Assembly (NCBI RefSeq): GCF_000004195.4
Contig: NC_030679.2
Location: 17,835,212 to 17,899,211, forward strand
DNA length: 64,000 nucleotides
Origin: Xenopus tropicalis
Taxonomy: Eukaryota; Chordata; Amphibia; Anura; Pipidae
Reading direction: 5' to 3'
Below, piece by piece: positions 30,241 through 43,118 of the stretch. The notes under the pieces are model-generated. The model was not told the origin of the DNA. It made no database searches and saw nothing but the letters and a program-made list of their open reading frames with translations. The position numbers were made by a program, and so were the translations under genes. Every line of letters begins with the position of its first letter. Positions within the stretch are counted from its first letter, which is position 1.

Positions 30241-32931
30241 GGTGTCAGATGTTTTCCATTAATATTAAGTGGCATTGACAGTTAGAGCAGAATTCCTATG
30301 GCCTTTATTTCTCTGGTGGATAAAATAACCCCTCTGCTATCAACCATATTAATACTACAAAAATAGAGGCAGAGGAACTGCTCCTCTGTTGGGAACTAAA
30401 GTGGTTGTTAGGTCTAGTTAAGAAGGTTAATGTTGGTAAATTACAGTGTTATTTACTGGCCTCCTTGTATTTTCTCAGAACCTTAGCAAGGTCAGTGCTA
30501 CAATTACAATTAAAAATCTCATTATAAGCTAGAAGGTGCTGGGGAAAAGGTGAGTCAGGGAATGCAGGTTTGTTGGCGAGGGCCACGCTCATAAGGCAGC
30601 CATAAATGAACACTATACCCTTAGGCTAATGCCACACGAGGCGTAGGGCTGAAATTTTCGGCAAGCGGAAAAGCGGAAAATCGTACATGGTTTTCACTGC
30701 GCAGCTACTAATCGCTGTGTGTCAGTGTGAGACAGATCAGTAGTCAACTTTGGAGTAGAATTGAAAGTCCTGGAAAAAAATAGTATTAATGCCTTGGGTG
30801 ATGGATTGCATTACACAGATTTTTCAGATCTCTTTGGAGATCTTAAACATACGAGGGTCTTATATATGTCCTGGAGAGCCACATCCAGCCTCCAGTTGGA
30901 CAGCCCTGTTTTAGAAGGTGGGGTGTAATAACATACATGGCTTGATACACTGCATTTGATAGGACCCCCTTTTAGCTCCCCGTAACTGCTGATATGGCAG
31001 GACCTCACTAGGCACGCATGATGGATGCATCAAGAATGATATAATTCCCAAGCTACTCTACCTGCTGCAGACATTGTCTAATAATGTATCTCCCACCAGC
31101 AAAGGTCTGAAGAGCTGCTAAACAGAAGACTGAGTTGATAGCCGGAGCTCATTAAAGAGATTTATATTTCAGGACTTGGGGACAAGGCTGGCCATACCTT
31201 AACATTCCTTTAAATAGACCACTTGGATCATAACAAGATTTTTTTTTTTATAAAAGGTAATCCCTACCAATTTAAAACACATCCAAAGATTTTTTTGGGC
31301 TGCATAGTAATGCTTGGAATTCACAGCTTGCCATGTACCCTCTAAGCACCAGAGTTTCATCTAACCAACAGCCCATCAGAGAGTTGCTTGGAGCACAGAC
31401 ACGTTGGCCTCCCTGATGCATTTGCTGCACATCACTTGCTACTATTTAAATATGCCTTTGATAACTTTCCAATGTTGCGACCTTGAGAACGAGACTTTTA
31501 TCTCCCAGGCAACAAACGATAGGAAATATCTTTCATATTCTTTATTAGGATCTCCACGGTGGCACCATGGAATGCTCTTCTGATGTTCTAGACAATTACA
31601 TTGATATGATGAATAGTTTCCTTTTGCAATGCTCTTCTCTGGGTGTGTGTGTGTGTGGTATAAACAGAGAGTACCACAGGCTGTGGAGAATATAATACTC
31701 CCTAACAGACTATTTAATATTATGGTAAATGGAAATGGCCTTAAGCTTAATGCATTGTCAGTCCTTAGTAACATATAAAGCTACTAATGTACATTCATAC
31801 TGCCTGTTATAAAAGAGGAGGCCCTAGTAGTTTTATAAGGCTGGTCCCATTGTGTCATCTTTAGCGATGAGCAAATTTTTTCACCAGGCATGGATTCAGA
31901 GCGAATTTCCGAATTTTGTCATTGGCGAATTGTTTCGCGAAACAATTTTTAACTTAGTAGTAGACTGTGCTAAGCTGATTGCTAATTGGTTGCTATGGGT
32001 AAACATTGAAAATCATTAAGGGTAATGTACATGGAAGTTCAGTGTACAAGCCTCATGTGTTTTACGATTTTTCCACAAGTTGTGTAATTGTGGCTGTGAG
32101 TGGGATTTGTATCTGCACAATGCCAGCTAATGTGGCAAAATATTTTCAGGAGTCAGAATTATGTCATTATTGCATAGAATCATTAGTGACTTCAGTTCAA
32201 GCAATGATTATGTTTTTGGTTGTATCTGTAAATGAGCCCTTTAGTGCTTCTGTTTTATAAAATGTTCTTCATGTCTGTGTATTATTCCTCAGCTTTTATA
32301 CCCATTAGCAGTGATTTTATTAGTATAAACCTAAATCATAAGCAATAGAAGTTCTGCCTTTGTAAAGACTATGTACAGTAACTCCAAGGTGCCTTCTAAT
32401 ATCCTTATAAAGTACTGTAGGGGATGTATTATATGGTGTATAATGGACTGTGCAGGGAATTATTAAAGCTCTTCTCTTTTAAGGCATTACAGTGCCATAA
32501 AGAGGTGATTAACCCAGTGCTGCTACTTTCTATAAATAATAGCCTGGGGAGTAAATGTTGTGTATTATGAAGTTAAACCAGCACACCCGTGGCTTGGCCT
32601 ATTTTCTATGAGACCGGGGCACAGAGAGCCTGTCTCCCATGTTAATTGGTCCATTTGGATTGGCACTTCAGTGGAGCAATCGTGTTTATATAGAGTCACA
32701 TTTACAAAAGGGATAGAAAGGCTTTAGGGAAGTGGGATACCATTTCAGGCAGCAAACACAAAAGTTCCTAATGGGTGAAATTACAGTGTTCACACTTGGT
32801 CCTTCCGTGCTCTGAGTGTACACACAAGGAAGCCTGTACAATTTCAATTGCTCTTTATAAAAGAAATGGCAGGTTCCCAGACAAATAAAATTACAGGGCA
32901 GAAACAACTGGTTTAAGAAAATGTACTTTCT
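30241..32931. other. Long non-coding stretch with two MITE scraps
   Basis: I see no gene. Scraps: 30629-30720 (TTAGGCTAATGCCACACG, a MITE-type terminus) and 31862-31950 (AGCGATGAGCAAATTTTTTC, an arm of the 18805-19170 family). The frame at 31442-31774 (minus) has no recognised domain. A (GT)n tract lies near 31643-31657. Confidence 0.4.
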
Positions 32932-32932
32932 A

Positions 32933-32969
<37 letters not shown>

Positions 32970-32986
32970 ATCTATCTATCTATTTA
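32932..32986. repeat. (CTAT)n microsatellite
   Basis: A tetranucleotide array of about 13 units with one imperfect unit (ATCATCTATC). Confidence 0.95.
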
Positions 32987-33055
32987 TAACAGGACGCCAT
33001 GGGCTTTCAGAACAAAATATCTTTGCCAGACAATAGAAAGAGAAAGCAATGAGAT

Positions 33056-34355
33056 ATGTATGTATAACTTTATTTATAAAGCGCCACAAGGGTACGCAGC
33101 GCTGTACAGTCTTACAGAATACAAAATTACACACAGGGAGGACAAGTGATATAATAAATAAATAAATACATATATGTATATATATATAAGTGCCATGTGG
33201 TATGAGACACAGTAGGAAGGAGGTCCCTGCCCTGTAGAGCTTACAATCTGAGTGGTTGGGTAACATACAGGCACAAACTGGAAGGTAAGAGTGCATCAGG
33301 TATGGGCATTTGCCCTTAAGCGCAGGACTGGGCAAAATAATGTTTTAGTGCTCCAGAAGGTAACAGCTGAGTTTTTTCTTAAAGAGAGTGGGTGAGTTTC
33401 CCTACGGAGGGATTCACGGATAGAGTTCCAGAGGTAAGGAGCAGCGAGATAGAAAGGTTTAAGACGAGAGAGCGCAGTGGGTGTGGATGGTGTAAAGAGA
33501 CGGAGGCTCTGAGAGGAGCGGAGGAGACGACCAGGAACATGTAGGGAGACCAGTGAAGAAATGTAGTGAGGAGCAGAGGAGTGAAGGGCTTTGAATGTCA
33601 GCAGAAGGATTTTGTAAGCTATCCTTTGCTTGACAGGCAGCCATGCTAGTGAGCTTAATTGAGGCTGAGCAGGATCCCTCTTAGGAGAGAGCAGGAGGAT
33701 CCTGGCAGCAGAGTTTAAGATTGATTGCAGGGGAGAGAGGTGGGAGTCTGGGAGGCCGGTTAGTAGGAGATTGCAGTAATCTAAGCGGGAAAGGATAAGG
33801 GCATGGATTAGTGTTTTAGCTGTTACTTGTGAAAGAAAGGGGCGTATCTTGGCAATATTGCAGAGGAAAAAGCGGCAGGTTTTGGCATTGTTATTAATAT
33901 GGTTAGAGAAGGAGAGAGACTGGTCAAAGATAACCCCAAGGCAGCGTGCAGAATTTACAGGGTTGATGGTCATGCCATCAATAGTAATGGTGAAAGGAGG
34001 AGGAGGGCCAGGTTTGGGCGGGAAGACCATGAGCTCTGTTTTAGCTGGATTAAGTTTGAGCTGGCGTCGGTTCATCCAGGAGGAGATAGCCAGGAGGCAG
34101 TTACCAATCTGGGTTTGGACATCAGCAGTTAGTGCAGGGGTGTCTAAATATATCTGGATGTCATCTGCATATAGGTGGTATTTAAGACCAAAAGAAGAAA
34201 TAAGGTCTCCTAGAGAGAGAGTGTACAGGGAGAACAGCAGGGGACCAAGCACAGAGCCCTGAGGCACCCCCACACTAAGCGGAACCGGGGTAGAGGATTT
34301 GTTAGTAAGAGCGACAGAGAAGGATATAATCTGTAAGCCAGTGCTTAGCTATAAA
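33056..34355 (-). mobile_element. L2-type LINE, 5'-truncated
   Basis: The 3' end reads (mirrored) AGCGCTGTACAG, GCGCTTTATAAATAAAG and then TATACATACATA. The body encodes the second half of an L2-like reverse transcriptase on the minus strand. The left (3') untranslated part contains an interrupted (TA)n/(AAAT)n tract at 33150-33190. Truncation lies near 34355. Confidence 0.92.
33296..34340 (-). pseudogene. L2-type LINE reverse transcriptase, C-terminal part
   Basis: A single open frame of over 325 codons. It has block 4 ([20 protein letters not shown]), the catalytic block [12 protein letters not shown] (YADD), then [20 protein letters not shown], and [13 protein letters not shown], which is characteristic of the L2/Rex1-like group. 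It ends RANAHT. The frame continues upstream of the valine at 34273 with [20 protein letters not shown] before degenerating. The N-terminal half (endonuclease and the first Asp block) is missing, so no activity is expected. The uninterrupted frame implies a fairly recent insertion. Confidence 0.92.
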
Positions 34356-35609
34356 AAGTATCTGGTTGTTGATATTCTCTGCATTGCTAATTCTGACTAG
34401 TGAAACAATACATCTGGGCACGTAGGAAAGATCCCAGGCTGAACAAAGAAGGTCTGCAAGATCACAATAATAAATAATAACACAAGTTAAAAGAAACAGC
34501 CTTTCAGTCACTCTGTGGCTCAACTGACTTTGCTTTGCAATTACAGGTTTCAGTAAAGAAAGTTCAAATAAACCTTGGTTACTAGTGCCACTTGTTGTCC
34601 ATTTATTTTCCTGTAAATAATAGTGGGGGCACATGCAATGGTGCTGACATATTGCTTGCCACATGACATGTACTCATCAAAAGACGCCATAGTTTTTCTA
34701 AAAACTGTTCGTTATTTCATCTGAATATAGCAATATGATTGCCCCCACTTGTATGTATTAACGAGGATATATCAAAGGTGTTTAAAGGTGGCTATTTATT
34801 GGCTGTGTTATCATGATATACTGTCTACATACAGGACCGAAACGACTTATAAGTTTCCTGTAGAATTAAAAGAGTTGTGATAACTAAACTGGCATGGCTT
34901 CATGCTCTGAACTGTCTCTGGGCAGGTAAGTAATTAAGGTATATGAAGCGGCGGTTCCAGTAGAATTGTTCTTACTATAGGGTGTGGTAGAATGGCCCAA
35001 CAAATGAGAGAAAATTTGAGTTTTTCCTTTAAGTTCTCCATAGTGGGAGATGTAGGCTTTAAGGGATTCTGTTTTCTCTCTGTTTTACTGTCTAGCCCTG
35101 AAAGCCATAGTGTTCTGTATGGAACAAGTGGACCAGGCGGTCCATTCCAGTAGTCCAGCTCGCCTATTGGAGCTTACTTTCCACAGGAAGGCTGTCCTGT
35201 GGAAAAGTATTTAATTGTATAGAAAGATGTATAGCAGTCTCTCAGAGCAGGGCACAGAGTAGGAAAGATACCTATCTGTGTTAGTACTCCCAGAGTGGAT
35301 CGGGGTGCTTCCTGCCACTACAAGGAGCAGAAGGAGCCCAGACTTGAGAAAGCTACCAAGAGACTGAGGATCTAAGGAGCTGAAAGGAAAGCCAGGAGGC
35401 TGAGCTAATCCCCAAGAAGTGTTGTGAGTACAGGGGTGACCCCAACATTTGTGTTTTCTCACTGGTAGTCCACAAGGGGCCCATGTTAGTGAGGGAACTA
35501 ATGTAATGTGTGAAGGTAGCGCCCAGAGGGCAGGATTTATTTTTATGATTTTGTATGCTGAAATGGGCACCCCTGTGTAAATGTCTTAAAGCCAAGAAAG
35601 TGTCTGTCG
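34356..35609. other. Non-coding stretch
   Basis: I see no gene. Two overlapping minus frames at 35211-35595 have no recognised domain. Confidence 0.4.
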
Positions 35610-36085
35610 TGGATCCCGCTAGTTTACAAGGGGGATACCCATAGTCACATAGTTTTATAGTATCTCTCTGTACAGCGTATTTATGGGCATGTTCGTGCAG
35701 AAATACACATTTGTCAGGTGTTACAACCGGGAGGCCTCCCTAGAATTTTACACCTCTCCAAAAGCTGATGGTAAAAAAAGTTTGGCATTGCTTTGCTTTA
35801 TGGTATCTCTCTGTACGGACTATGAGAACTTGGAGGACTATTTTTGATGAATTGTGCATAGTATAGGGGGATACCTATGCTGCAATAGTTTTATAGTATC
35901 TCTCTGTTCAGGCTATGTGCAAACCTGGAGGACTATTCTTGCTAACTTGTTCTTAGGACAGGGAAAAATCAATCTTGACAGAGGTTTGTGGACTCTGTAC
36001 AAGAATTTTATTTTATGCCTTCTTGGCTGGAGCCTTATGATGCCTGGTCTTCTTATTAAGGAATTATATTACAAGAGGAGGGTTG
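35610..36085. repeat. Unidentified interspersed repeat with internal duplication
   Basis: GTTTTATAGTATCTCTCTGT occurs at 35652 and 35888, each preceded by a GGGGGATACC block (35630, 35866). TATGGTATCTCTCTGTACGG occurs once more at 35800. GGAGGACTATT occurs at 35832 and 35925. It looks like a repeat with tandemly duplicated sub-units. I cannot name the family. Confidence 0.5.
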
Positions 36086-36275
36086 TGGGTGGGGATGCAA
36101 CAAACCATGGACTGGGTTCATGATTCAACCAGCCTTTTGCCTTTTTTATGCTCAATTTGACTTTTTCATCCCTGGATTACACTAATTTGCACATGCAAAT
36201 TAGGATTGCCAGTGGGTTCTGTATTCGATTTGATGTTTGGCTGAATCTTGAAGAAGTGGATTCTATGCATCCCTA
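36086..36275. mobile_element. hAT MITE relic, TAGGGATGCACC family
   Basis: The right end GTGGATTCTATGCATCCCTA is clear, and internal CTAATTTGCACATGCAAATTAG fits the family interior. The left end is decayed. Confidence 0.55.
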
Positions 36276-36989
36276 GTTATGGGAGGAGATAAGAAAGGCT
36301 GTTCCAACCAGCGTAAAACATTGGGGAGTAATAACTTATGACCAAATTTAAAGCAGGCCCTGAAATGATTTTACTGTGGACCCAGGAACAGTAGCAATAA
36401 AATTGTATCTGTATTTTGGTCCCCATCATGTTCTAAACTCAACTCTTTTATAGAGATGTCCCAATCTGTCCTCTGTTTGCTACATAACGGATGTCCAAAC
36501 TTTGTCCCTCAAGCTGTTTTTTTTGAACTGGTTAATCAGTAGCTGGAGGGCCCGATTGAAACATCTCGCTGCCACATTGTTGGCATTCAGGAGAGATAAA
36601 TCCCAGATTCCCCCTGTATTTTGCTCATCATAGCTAAAGCATGCCTCTCATTAGTGACCTCTCTCAGTATTATATGGGCTTAGCTTGCTTTGTGGAGTAT
36701 TCTCTCATGATTACATTAGTGAAATCCAATAGAATATTCATGAATTGCTTCAGCTAATTTACAAGATGAAACCTCGTTCCTTAACCACTTCGTTTCAGAG
36801 ACTGCAGCCTGGCATACAGTTCTTCCCAGTTACTAACTATGCATGCAATGGTATAGAATTCCTCCTTGTGCTCCTTCTTGATCCCCTTACCCTAACATAA
36901 TGGAGTATGGTTTGATCGCTTGTCATTGCTGCTTTTTACGTGGGTTATTATGTGCTGCCCAAATTAGCATACTTATCACCCCAATCCTG
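36276..36989. other. Non-coding stretch
   Basis: I see no gene or certain repeat. Confidence 0.4.
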
Positions 36990-37352
36990 GTTATTTTAAG
37001 AGCTAAAATTCCTTTCCCTCCTTGCTTCATACTGCACATGTGTTTCATTCCCTCCCCCCCACCCCTCTGCCAGATCCGCTTCTGATTGGCTGGTGGGCAT
37101 GTGTAGCTCCGAACAGGAGACAGGATCAAGTTACACACATGCTCAGAGAATAGGAAGGCTGCCGCTGGCAGCCTACAGGAAGGACAGAGAGATTTCAGTG
37201 ATGTCACTGTAGTCTTTACACTGCTGTAGGCTGCCAGCATCATATCTCAGAGAAGCAAGCAGGGATCTGGGAACTTAGATATGCTGTAAGTATTTAAAAA
37301 GAATGCCTTTAGACTTACGTTTAATTTATATTAACCTTTCATTGTCCTTTAA
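36990..37352. mobile_element. Possible T2/Kolobok-like MITE
   Basis: The right edge CATTGTCCTTTAA ends in TTAA, and internal CTGATTGGCTGG and CATGCTCAG recall the element at 6767-7215. Also present is an inverted pair GGCAGCCTACAG / CTGTAGGCTGCC (37168 and 37223). The left end was not found. Confidence 0.4.
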
Positions 37353-37443
37353 ATCTGAATTTCTTCTCTTCTGGTGCAGAGAGCACAATTGTGGTCACGG
37401 GGATTGCCCTTGTACGCACTTGCCTTTCCTGCCTATCACTAGT

Positions 37444-37641
37444 CAGTGGCGGAACTACTATACAGCAGTGGCCGTGGTCATGGGGACCTGGACCAAGGGG
37501 TCTTGTCTGTGGCCATTTCCCCTCTCCGGCCCCTACTGAAATGTAAGCTTTGCAGCAACTGAACAAGTGAATGGGCTTCATTGTGGGCTTCATTGTGCTT
37601 GCCAGGCCAACCACAGATCTTTTACAGGTGGGCCCACACTG
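37444..37641. mobile_element. Possible hAT-like MITE relic
   Basis: The left end CAGTGGCGGAACTAC and right end GTGGGCCCACACTG look like hAT-type termini, but no 8-bp duplication is evident. Confidence 0.35.
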
Positions 37642-37944
37642 ATGATGGTACGTTCCTATTACAATTTCTGGCCATTTTGCTGTAATGGTCCCCAAAAGCT
37701 GTAAAAGTGTGATTTGTTAGTTGTGAGGGGACAGTGCTTATGGGAGAGTGGGTGGGGTTTGGGTGGCTTGTATTTTGGTCTTTTTCATGAAGGAAGTACC
37801 AGCAACACACTGAAAATCAATTGAGTGTTGTTTTAGAGACACTAGGCTTGATAAAGAGCCCGGGTTTCCCAAAATGTTGCCCTTTTTTTGTATGTTTTAG
37901 TAGAGTGACCAGATCAATTGAAAATTCAGGGACACATCTGGACT

Positions 37945-38198
37945 GGTTGTGGAATATCCTTCCTAATGATGTGGTAATGGCAGATTGTGTTAATAACTTT
38001 AAGAGGGGCCTGGATAAGTTTTTGAACAAGCATAGTATCCAAGGCTATTGTGATACAACCATTAATACGAACTGTAGATATTAGTATGTTTATGTATGTG
38101 ATAGTAAAGATTGGTAAGAATAGGTTGTGTGTGCTGGGTTTACTTGGTAGGGTTGAACTTGATGGACTCTGGTCTTTTTTCAACCCTATGTAATTATC
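37945..38198 (+). mobile_element. CR1-like LINE 3' end
   Basis: Forward phrases GGCAGATTGTGTTAATAACT, GAGGGGCCTGGATAAGTTTT, TATCCAAGGCTATTGTGATA and the tail TTTTTTCAACCCTATGTAAT match the C terminus and 3' tail of the copy at 27954-30240. It is heavily 5'-truncated. Confidence 0.9.
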
Positions 38199-38363
38199 TA
38201 AAAAATCCTGTTTTATTTTAAATGCAATCCGTGCTGGCCTGCAACATGTATTTATTAGATGCATCTCTGAATTTGAAGGAGATTTTCTGTGTGCTGTTGG
38301 TACTTCCTTCATGCATTGTTTTGACCCTTGTGGCAGGTGTGGGTCACCCAGCACAGCACCTGG

Positions 38364-38666
38364 TACAGGTATGGAATCCCTTATCCGGAAACCCATTATC
38401 CAGAAAGCCTGTCTCCCATAGACTCCATTTTAATCAAATAATCAGAATTTTAAAACTGATTTCCTTTTTCTCTGTAGTAATAAAACAGTACTTGTAATTG
38501 ATCCCAACTAAGATATAAATAATCCTTATTGAATGCAAAACAATCCTGTTGGATTTAATTAATATTTTATTGTTTTTTTAGTAGACTTAAGGTATGGAGA
38601 TCCAAATTACAGAAATAACTCTTATCTTGGTCCCGAGCATTCTGGATAAGGGGTCCCATACCTGTA
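38364..38666 (+). mobile_element. MITE, CAGGTATGGGATCC family (TA-flanked)
   Basis: It begins TACAGGTATGGAATCCC and ends CCCATACCTGTA. It carries a deletion near the left arm relative to the copies at 16819 and 62604 (the GTTCCGAATTACGG block is missing). Confidence 0.88.
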
Positions 38667-40524
38667 CAACAAAAGGTATCTACTCAGAGGTTTGTGTTCT
38701 CCACTTTTGGATTTTCCTCTTTTTTCATTGAGGCCCCATTCTACCTTTTGGCAGGCTTTTGGCAGACCAGTGGGTTAATAATTGGGGCTCCTGAGGGGGA
38801 TGGGCTCTGCTAATAGGCAAATAGGGCCAAGTGCTTCCAGATAGCAGCCTTGGCCCCAATACCATAAAGCCAGACCCCCTGCCAAGTTCTTATAGGCAAT
38901 TCAGCAGAGCTTTGGGAGAAGCTGAGGCTTAAGGGAAGAATATACAGACATTGGCTTGGATAAGATTACACAAAATCTGGAAGCCCTGCAACCTGAAAAT
39001 TATCATACACTTAATTCTCAATATTTTAATTAGAGGAACACAGATGCAAAGCATTCTAAATGTTTACTGTTCCTTTAAATTAGGCCTTTCCCTACATGTA
39101 TTAGACCTGCAATAAGGCTGATTAAACCCTATGGTATGTCAAGGGCACTGGAATCAATTTTTATACTACCCTATAAATTTATCTTTCAGGAGTCTTGGCA
39201 TCAGCGAATTAGAAAATAATATATGGAGCTTTTGGCTTTTCCTGGACCCCCACCTTGCATAATGCTTTGCAGTGATACTTGTTGTTATATATAGTGAATC
39301 AGAGTGAGAGATGAGAGAGCATTAAGTAACATGATCCCAAGAGCATAAACTTGTGAGCAATAGAGGATGCCTGTCACTCATCTGGACTCTATCAGATTAG
39401 TGATGTATACTTAGCTTTAATAGGCAATAAATAATTAATGTTATTGCTTTTGTAAATTTGGCTTTTCAGATATAAATTAACATAATTAAAAGGAATGTTT
39501 CAGCTGGCTTTTTTTGCCAACAAAAATCTAAATCAAGCAATTAAAATGCAGGGTGGGGGGTGGTGGTTGCATCCAACCAGACGCCAGCGTAACACAAGGA
39601 GATAGGATAATAATTGGTTTTTCCATGGTCAGATTTATTGCGAGAATGCGGAGGCGAATGGTTCTACTGAAGGCTTCGTCACTGGATTTATTCCTAATGC
39701 CGTCCCCAAATAAACCTCTTTCAAGTTATTTTTATCCCATCATTTCAGTATACAGTCTCATTCTCACTGGATTTCATTTTTTTGCTTGGAATAAAAAGCC
39801 GCTTGAATCTTAAGCAGTGTCCTTTTGGTGAAGGTTGTCTTTTGTGTGTCATTTAAAGTGGAATTCCACCTAAAAACTGTTCTTTGTGATGTCCACAGTG
39901 AACAAAATTAGGCTCACCATCCAATCTGTGACCTGTTGGTCATTGGTTTCCACATGCAAAACTTGCAGGTAAATTGGTTGTTCTTGAGGGTTTTAGGTCA
40001 ACCCAGGCCCTTACCAACCCTATTATCTGTTTCCCCTGTAGCTGGTGGCTGAATGTTTTGCACATAGACCTATCAAGGTAAACTGGCCTCCACTCATGAG
40101 GAAAAAGTCCCACTTTCAGTTTGTGTGAGATTGGGGAAGAAACCTATACTCCTTCATATGCAAATGTAGTTCAGTCTTCATCTGACTGGTCTCTATAGGC
40201 CCCAGTGGATGATGAATACTAAATCAGCCTGATTTAGCCCAGAATGTGGGTGGCCAAACTGGACCCAGATTTGCTCATTTGGTGACCTTGCCATGTATGA
40301 CCATCTGATGATTTGTTAGTCATATACCCTTGAGGTTCTGTAAACAATAATGACAAATCAGATACTTCCATTGTTCATTGCACCAGACTAGTAAAAAGCT
40401 AATAGTTGATTAGTTAGTTACTGGAACAGAGCATGCTTTTTACTGTGTTGTTACATGACCCTCTTTTTTTTGTTTAAACATATTTCTGTAATATTTTTTT
40501 TTTAATCTTAATGAACATTATTGT
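38667..40524. other. Long non-coding stretch
   Basis: No gene is visible. The segment at about 39600-39815 is repeat-free and of mixed composition, a candidate conserved non-coding element (inference). TTTAAAGTGGAATTCCACCT at 39852-39871 is one end of a TTAA-type MITE (mirror at 23947). The forward frame at 39553-39813 has no recognised domain. Confidence 0.3.
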
Positions 40525-40740
40525 TTGTCTTTAAATAGCACCACCATATTCCACAGTGCATTGCAGAGATTATACATCAACTTACAGTATAAGGTTCCTA
40601 TCCCATTCAGACACTACAGTCAGTCAGTTATATCAGGAGCAACTTAACCTGCCTGTTTGTGTTTAGAGAGCGGGAGGAAACTGTACTTCTTGGAGAAAAC
40701 GTAAATAGACATGGGGAGAACATTGCCTTGTAGATAGTTC
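40525..40740 (-). mobile_element. L2-type LINE 3' tail relic
   Basis: TAAATAGCACCACCATATTC, AGAGAGCGGGAGGAAACTG and GACATGGGGAGAACATTGCC are diverged versions of a widespread L2 3' tail. The last two correspond to the GGAGGAAACC and CACGGGGAGAACAT motifs. Confidence 0.6.
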
Positions 40741-42099
40741 CCTGGGCTTTGCATCCCATCCCCTATGAACATTTGCTTACCCTACTAGCTCTATTGCCCC
40801 TTTTATATACGATAGATCACCAAGGAGCAAAATGAATCTCAAAATTCTGCATTAAAATCAACTTAATGCATTTTCATAAATCTTTAACTTTTTCAAGGTG
40901 ACCCAGAATATTATTATAAAGCAGTTTGAGCAGTTAAGTAATGAAAAGGCCCATCATTCATATATAAATTCATTCCATTCCCACAGGTAGGATTGAAATT
41001 GCCTTTAGGATAGACACCTAATTCTCAGTTCCAAAGTATTTTATGACTAATTCCGGTGACTCTTTCCTTGATTTGCAGGTGTCAGAGATTTCATACCCCC
41101 CTTCCCTCTCTGGGACTCCAACGTCTTTGGACAAAAATTCTTCTTCTATCTGCATGTTCTTAGCTAATCTGAGTCTCGATGCTTTGATACGGATCCTGCC
41201 AAAGGCTGATTAGGATTGATAAAGGTACAGTAGAAATGTGCATCCATATTGCTATACTGGTAGCCCACTGTCATATTCCATTTTAATCCTTTATTTATTT
41301 AGGATTTACAGAGATTATAAGTTATTCATGTAACTCCAAGGAGACTTCTAATATCTTTTATACATTTTAGTACGGGGAAATGTATTTATTATCACCTACA
41401 TCTTTGGGACATGTGCAAATAGGAGACCTGATGGTGATGTGGGTTACAGTGGTACTATAGGTGTGGATGGTATGTTACCCATAGCTATGCCCCTGTCTCA
41501 ATTTCCCTTCTCTTTCTCTCCCCTGTGTCCCCTCCCCTGTCTCCATTTTCCTCCATTCCACTTCTCTGTTTCTTTTTCCCTCCATTGTCCTGCACTGCCC
41601 CATATACTTGACAATGGGACTTCTCAATTGCCCTTTGCTTTCAACCATCCCTCTGAATTCCATTGTTACATACCTTAATAAAACACCAGGAGCCAGAAAT
41701 GGGTAAAAAGAGGCCACAGCATTTATTTATATTTTAGGCAATATTCAAAGCCAGAATTCCATAAGAGATTGCTATTATGCTCTGCTGTTCCTTACTGAAG
41801 ACTTGAGATCAGCACTATGTTATATATACCAACATGGATGGCCCCAAACTCTGCTACCAGCAGGAGCTGCATTTCCCTTACATGAGAGAAGTTCAGCAGC
41901 CCTGCTGCCTGTCCTGAATCTGCAGTGCCTCGATGATAGGAAATCCAAGCAGGCTGTCACCAAGCAGTAGTAGCATCTGTATCAATCAACCCACCGTGCA
42001 GTCAAAGGAGAGAAGTTCCTTTCTCCCTCTTCTAAAAATTTCCTGTGCAGTACTCTGGCAAGGTCCTACTGCTCCTGTGACAGATGCAACTTAAAATAC
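40741..42099. other. Non-coding stretch with a pyrimidine-rich tract
   Basis: I see no gene. 41497-41592 is strongly C+T rich on the plus strand, with no clear period. Confidence 0.4.
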
Positions 42100-42250
42100 A
42101 TTACCATATAGCCACTGTTTTGATCCAGAGGAATGCAAAAAACCCAGCCTGAAGCCTGTGCCAATTATGCCCCAAGAGGGAAAAAATTCCTTCCTAACCC
42201 CCCCCCCCCCAGCGAAAATTCCCTGGATCAAGGATTTGACTTTCATTTAA
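42100..42250 (-). mobile_element. Possible CR1-related LINE 3' region
   Basis: On the minus strand, GGTTAGGAAGGAATTTTTTC, CCTCTTGGGGCATAATTGGC, TTCAGGCTGGGTTTTTTGCA and TTCCTCTGGATCAA follow one another. This is the order I know from a CR1-type LINE 3' region. It contains a C-run at 42199-42210. The ends are undefined. Confidence 0.45.
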
Positions 42251-43118
42251 CATAAATAATACCATGCAGGCTCTCACATTCATACTGTATAATGTTACAG
42301 AAACCACAATATAACAGTGCATATAGGAAAACATTCATATTCTGTTATTAATAGATAATATGAGAGCATAAAGAAGAGAATATCCTGGCATTTTACAAAA
42401 TATGCAGAGGGGAAGGTGGGTGGGATGTTTCTACCTGTTCAGAAGTGACATCACATCCCTATCCTACTCCACCGCCAGCCCAGCTTTCCCTCTCCTTAAC
42501 TTATTGCTTTTCACCCAATCACAGCTGCATCTGATTTTGCCAATCTTTAAACATAAACAAGTGTAATCTGGCTGCTGGTCATTCAAACATGTTTGTAATA
42601 TCTAAGAGAGTTTTAGCCAAATAAAAGGAAATCTGCTGTGCAGGAATGCTACATCTCATGTAAGGCTGAGAGTGCTTAGCATAGGACACATTTATTAAAT
42701 CCATCTCTGAAACATGATATGAGATTCTGGAGCATATCAGAGAGTCAGAATTCCACGCGGAGCTTAGAGGCAGTCAGTGTAACTGTACCTGTGCGCTTAA
42801 ATTGTCTCAACGATCCTAAAATAACCATCAAATGCAAGCTTTAAAGAGCCCTTATTAAATTCTGCTACTCCCCTGCTGGACATGAGTAGGTGTGGGGGGG
42901 GACCCAGTGCTGCCTGGATTAGTATATAGGTCTTTGTCTGTCAACCATTCCTCCCTGATCTGTCCCTTTTTGACACCCTTAGGTTTTCTACTTCTGCTTG
43001 ATAAAGTGGTACAGAAGCCAAAAATACTCACGGCTGACATACCCTGCACATTTCTCTTTTACCTGTTTGATTCTTAAAATATGAAAGGGCTACTAAGTGT
43101 TTCCTGGGGGTAATATCC
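42251..43118. other. Non-coding stretch
   Basis: I see no gene or certain repeat. There is a G-run near 42894-42901. Confidence 0.4.
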
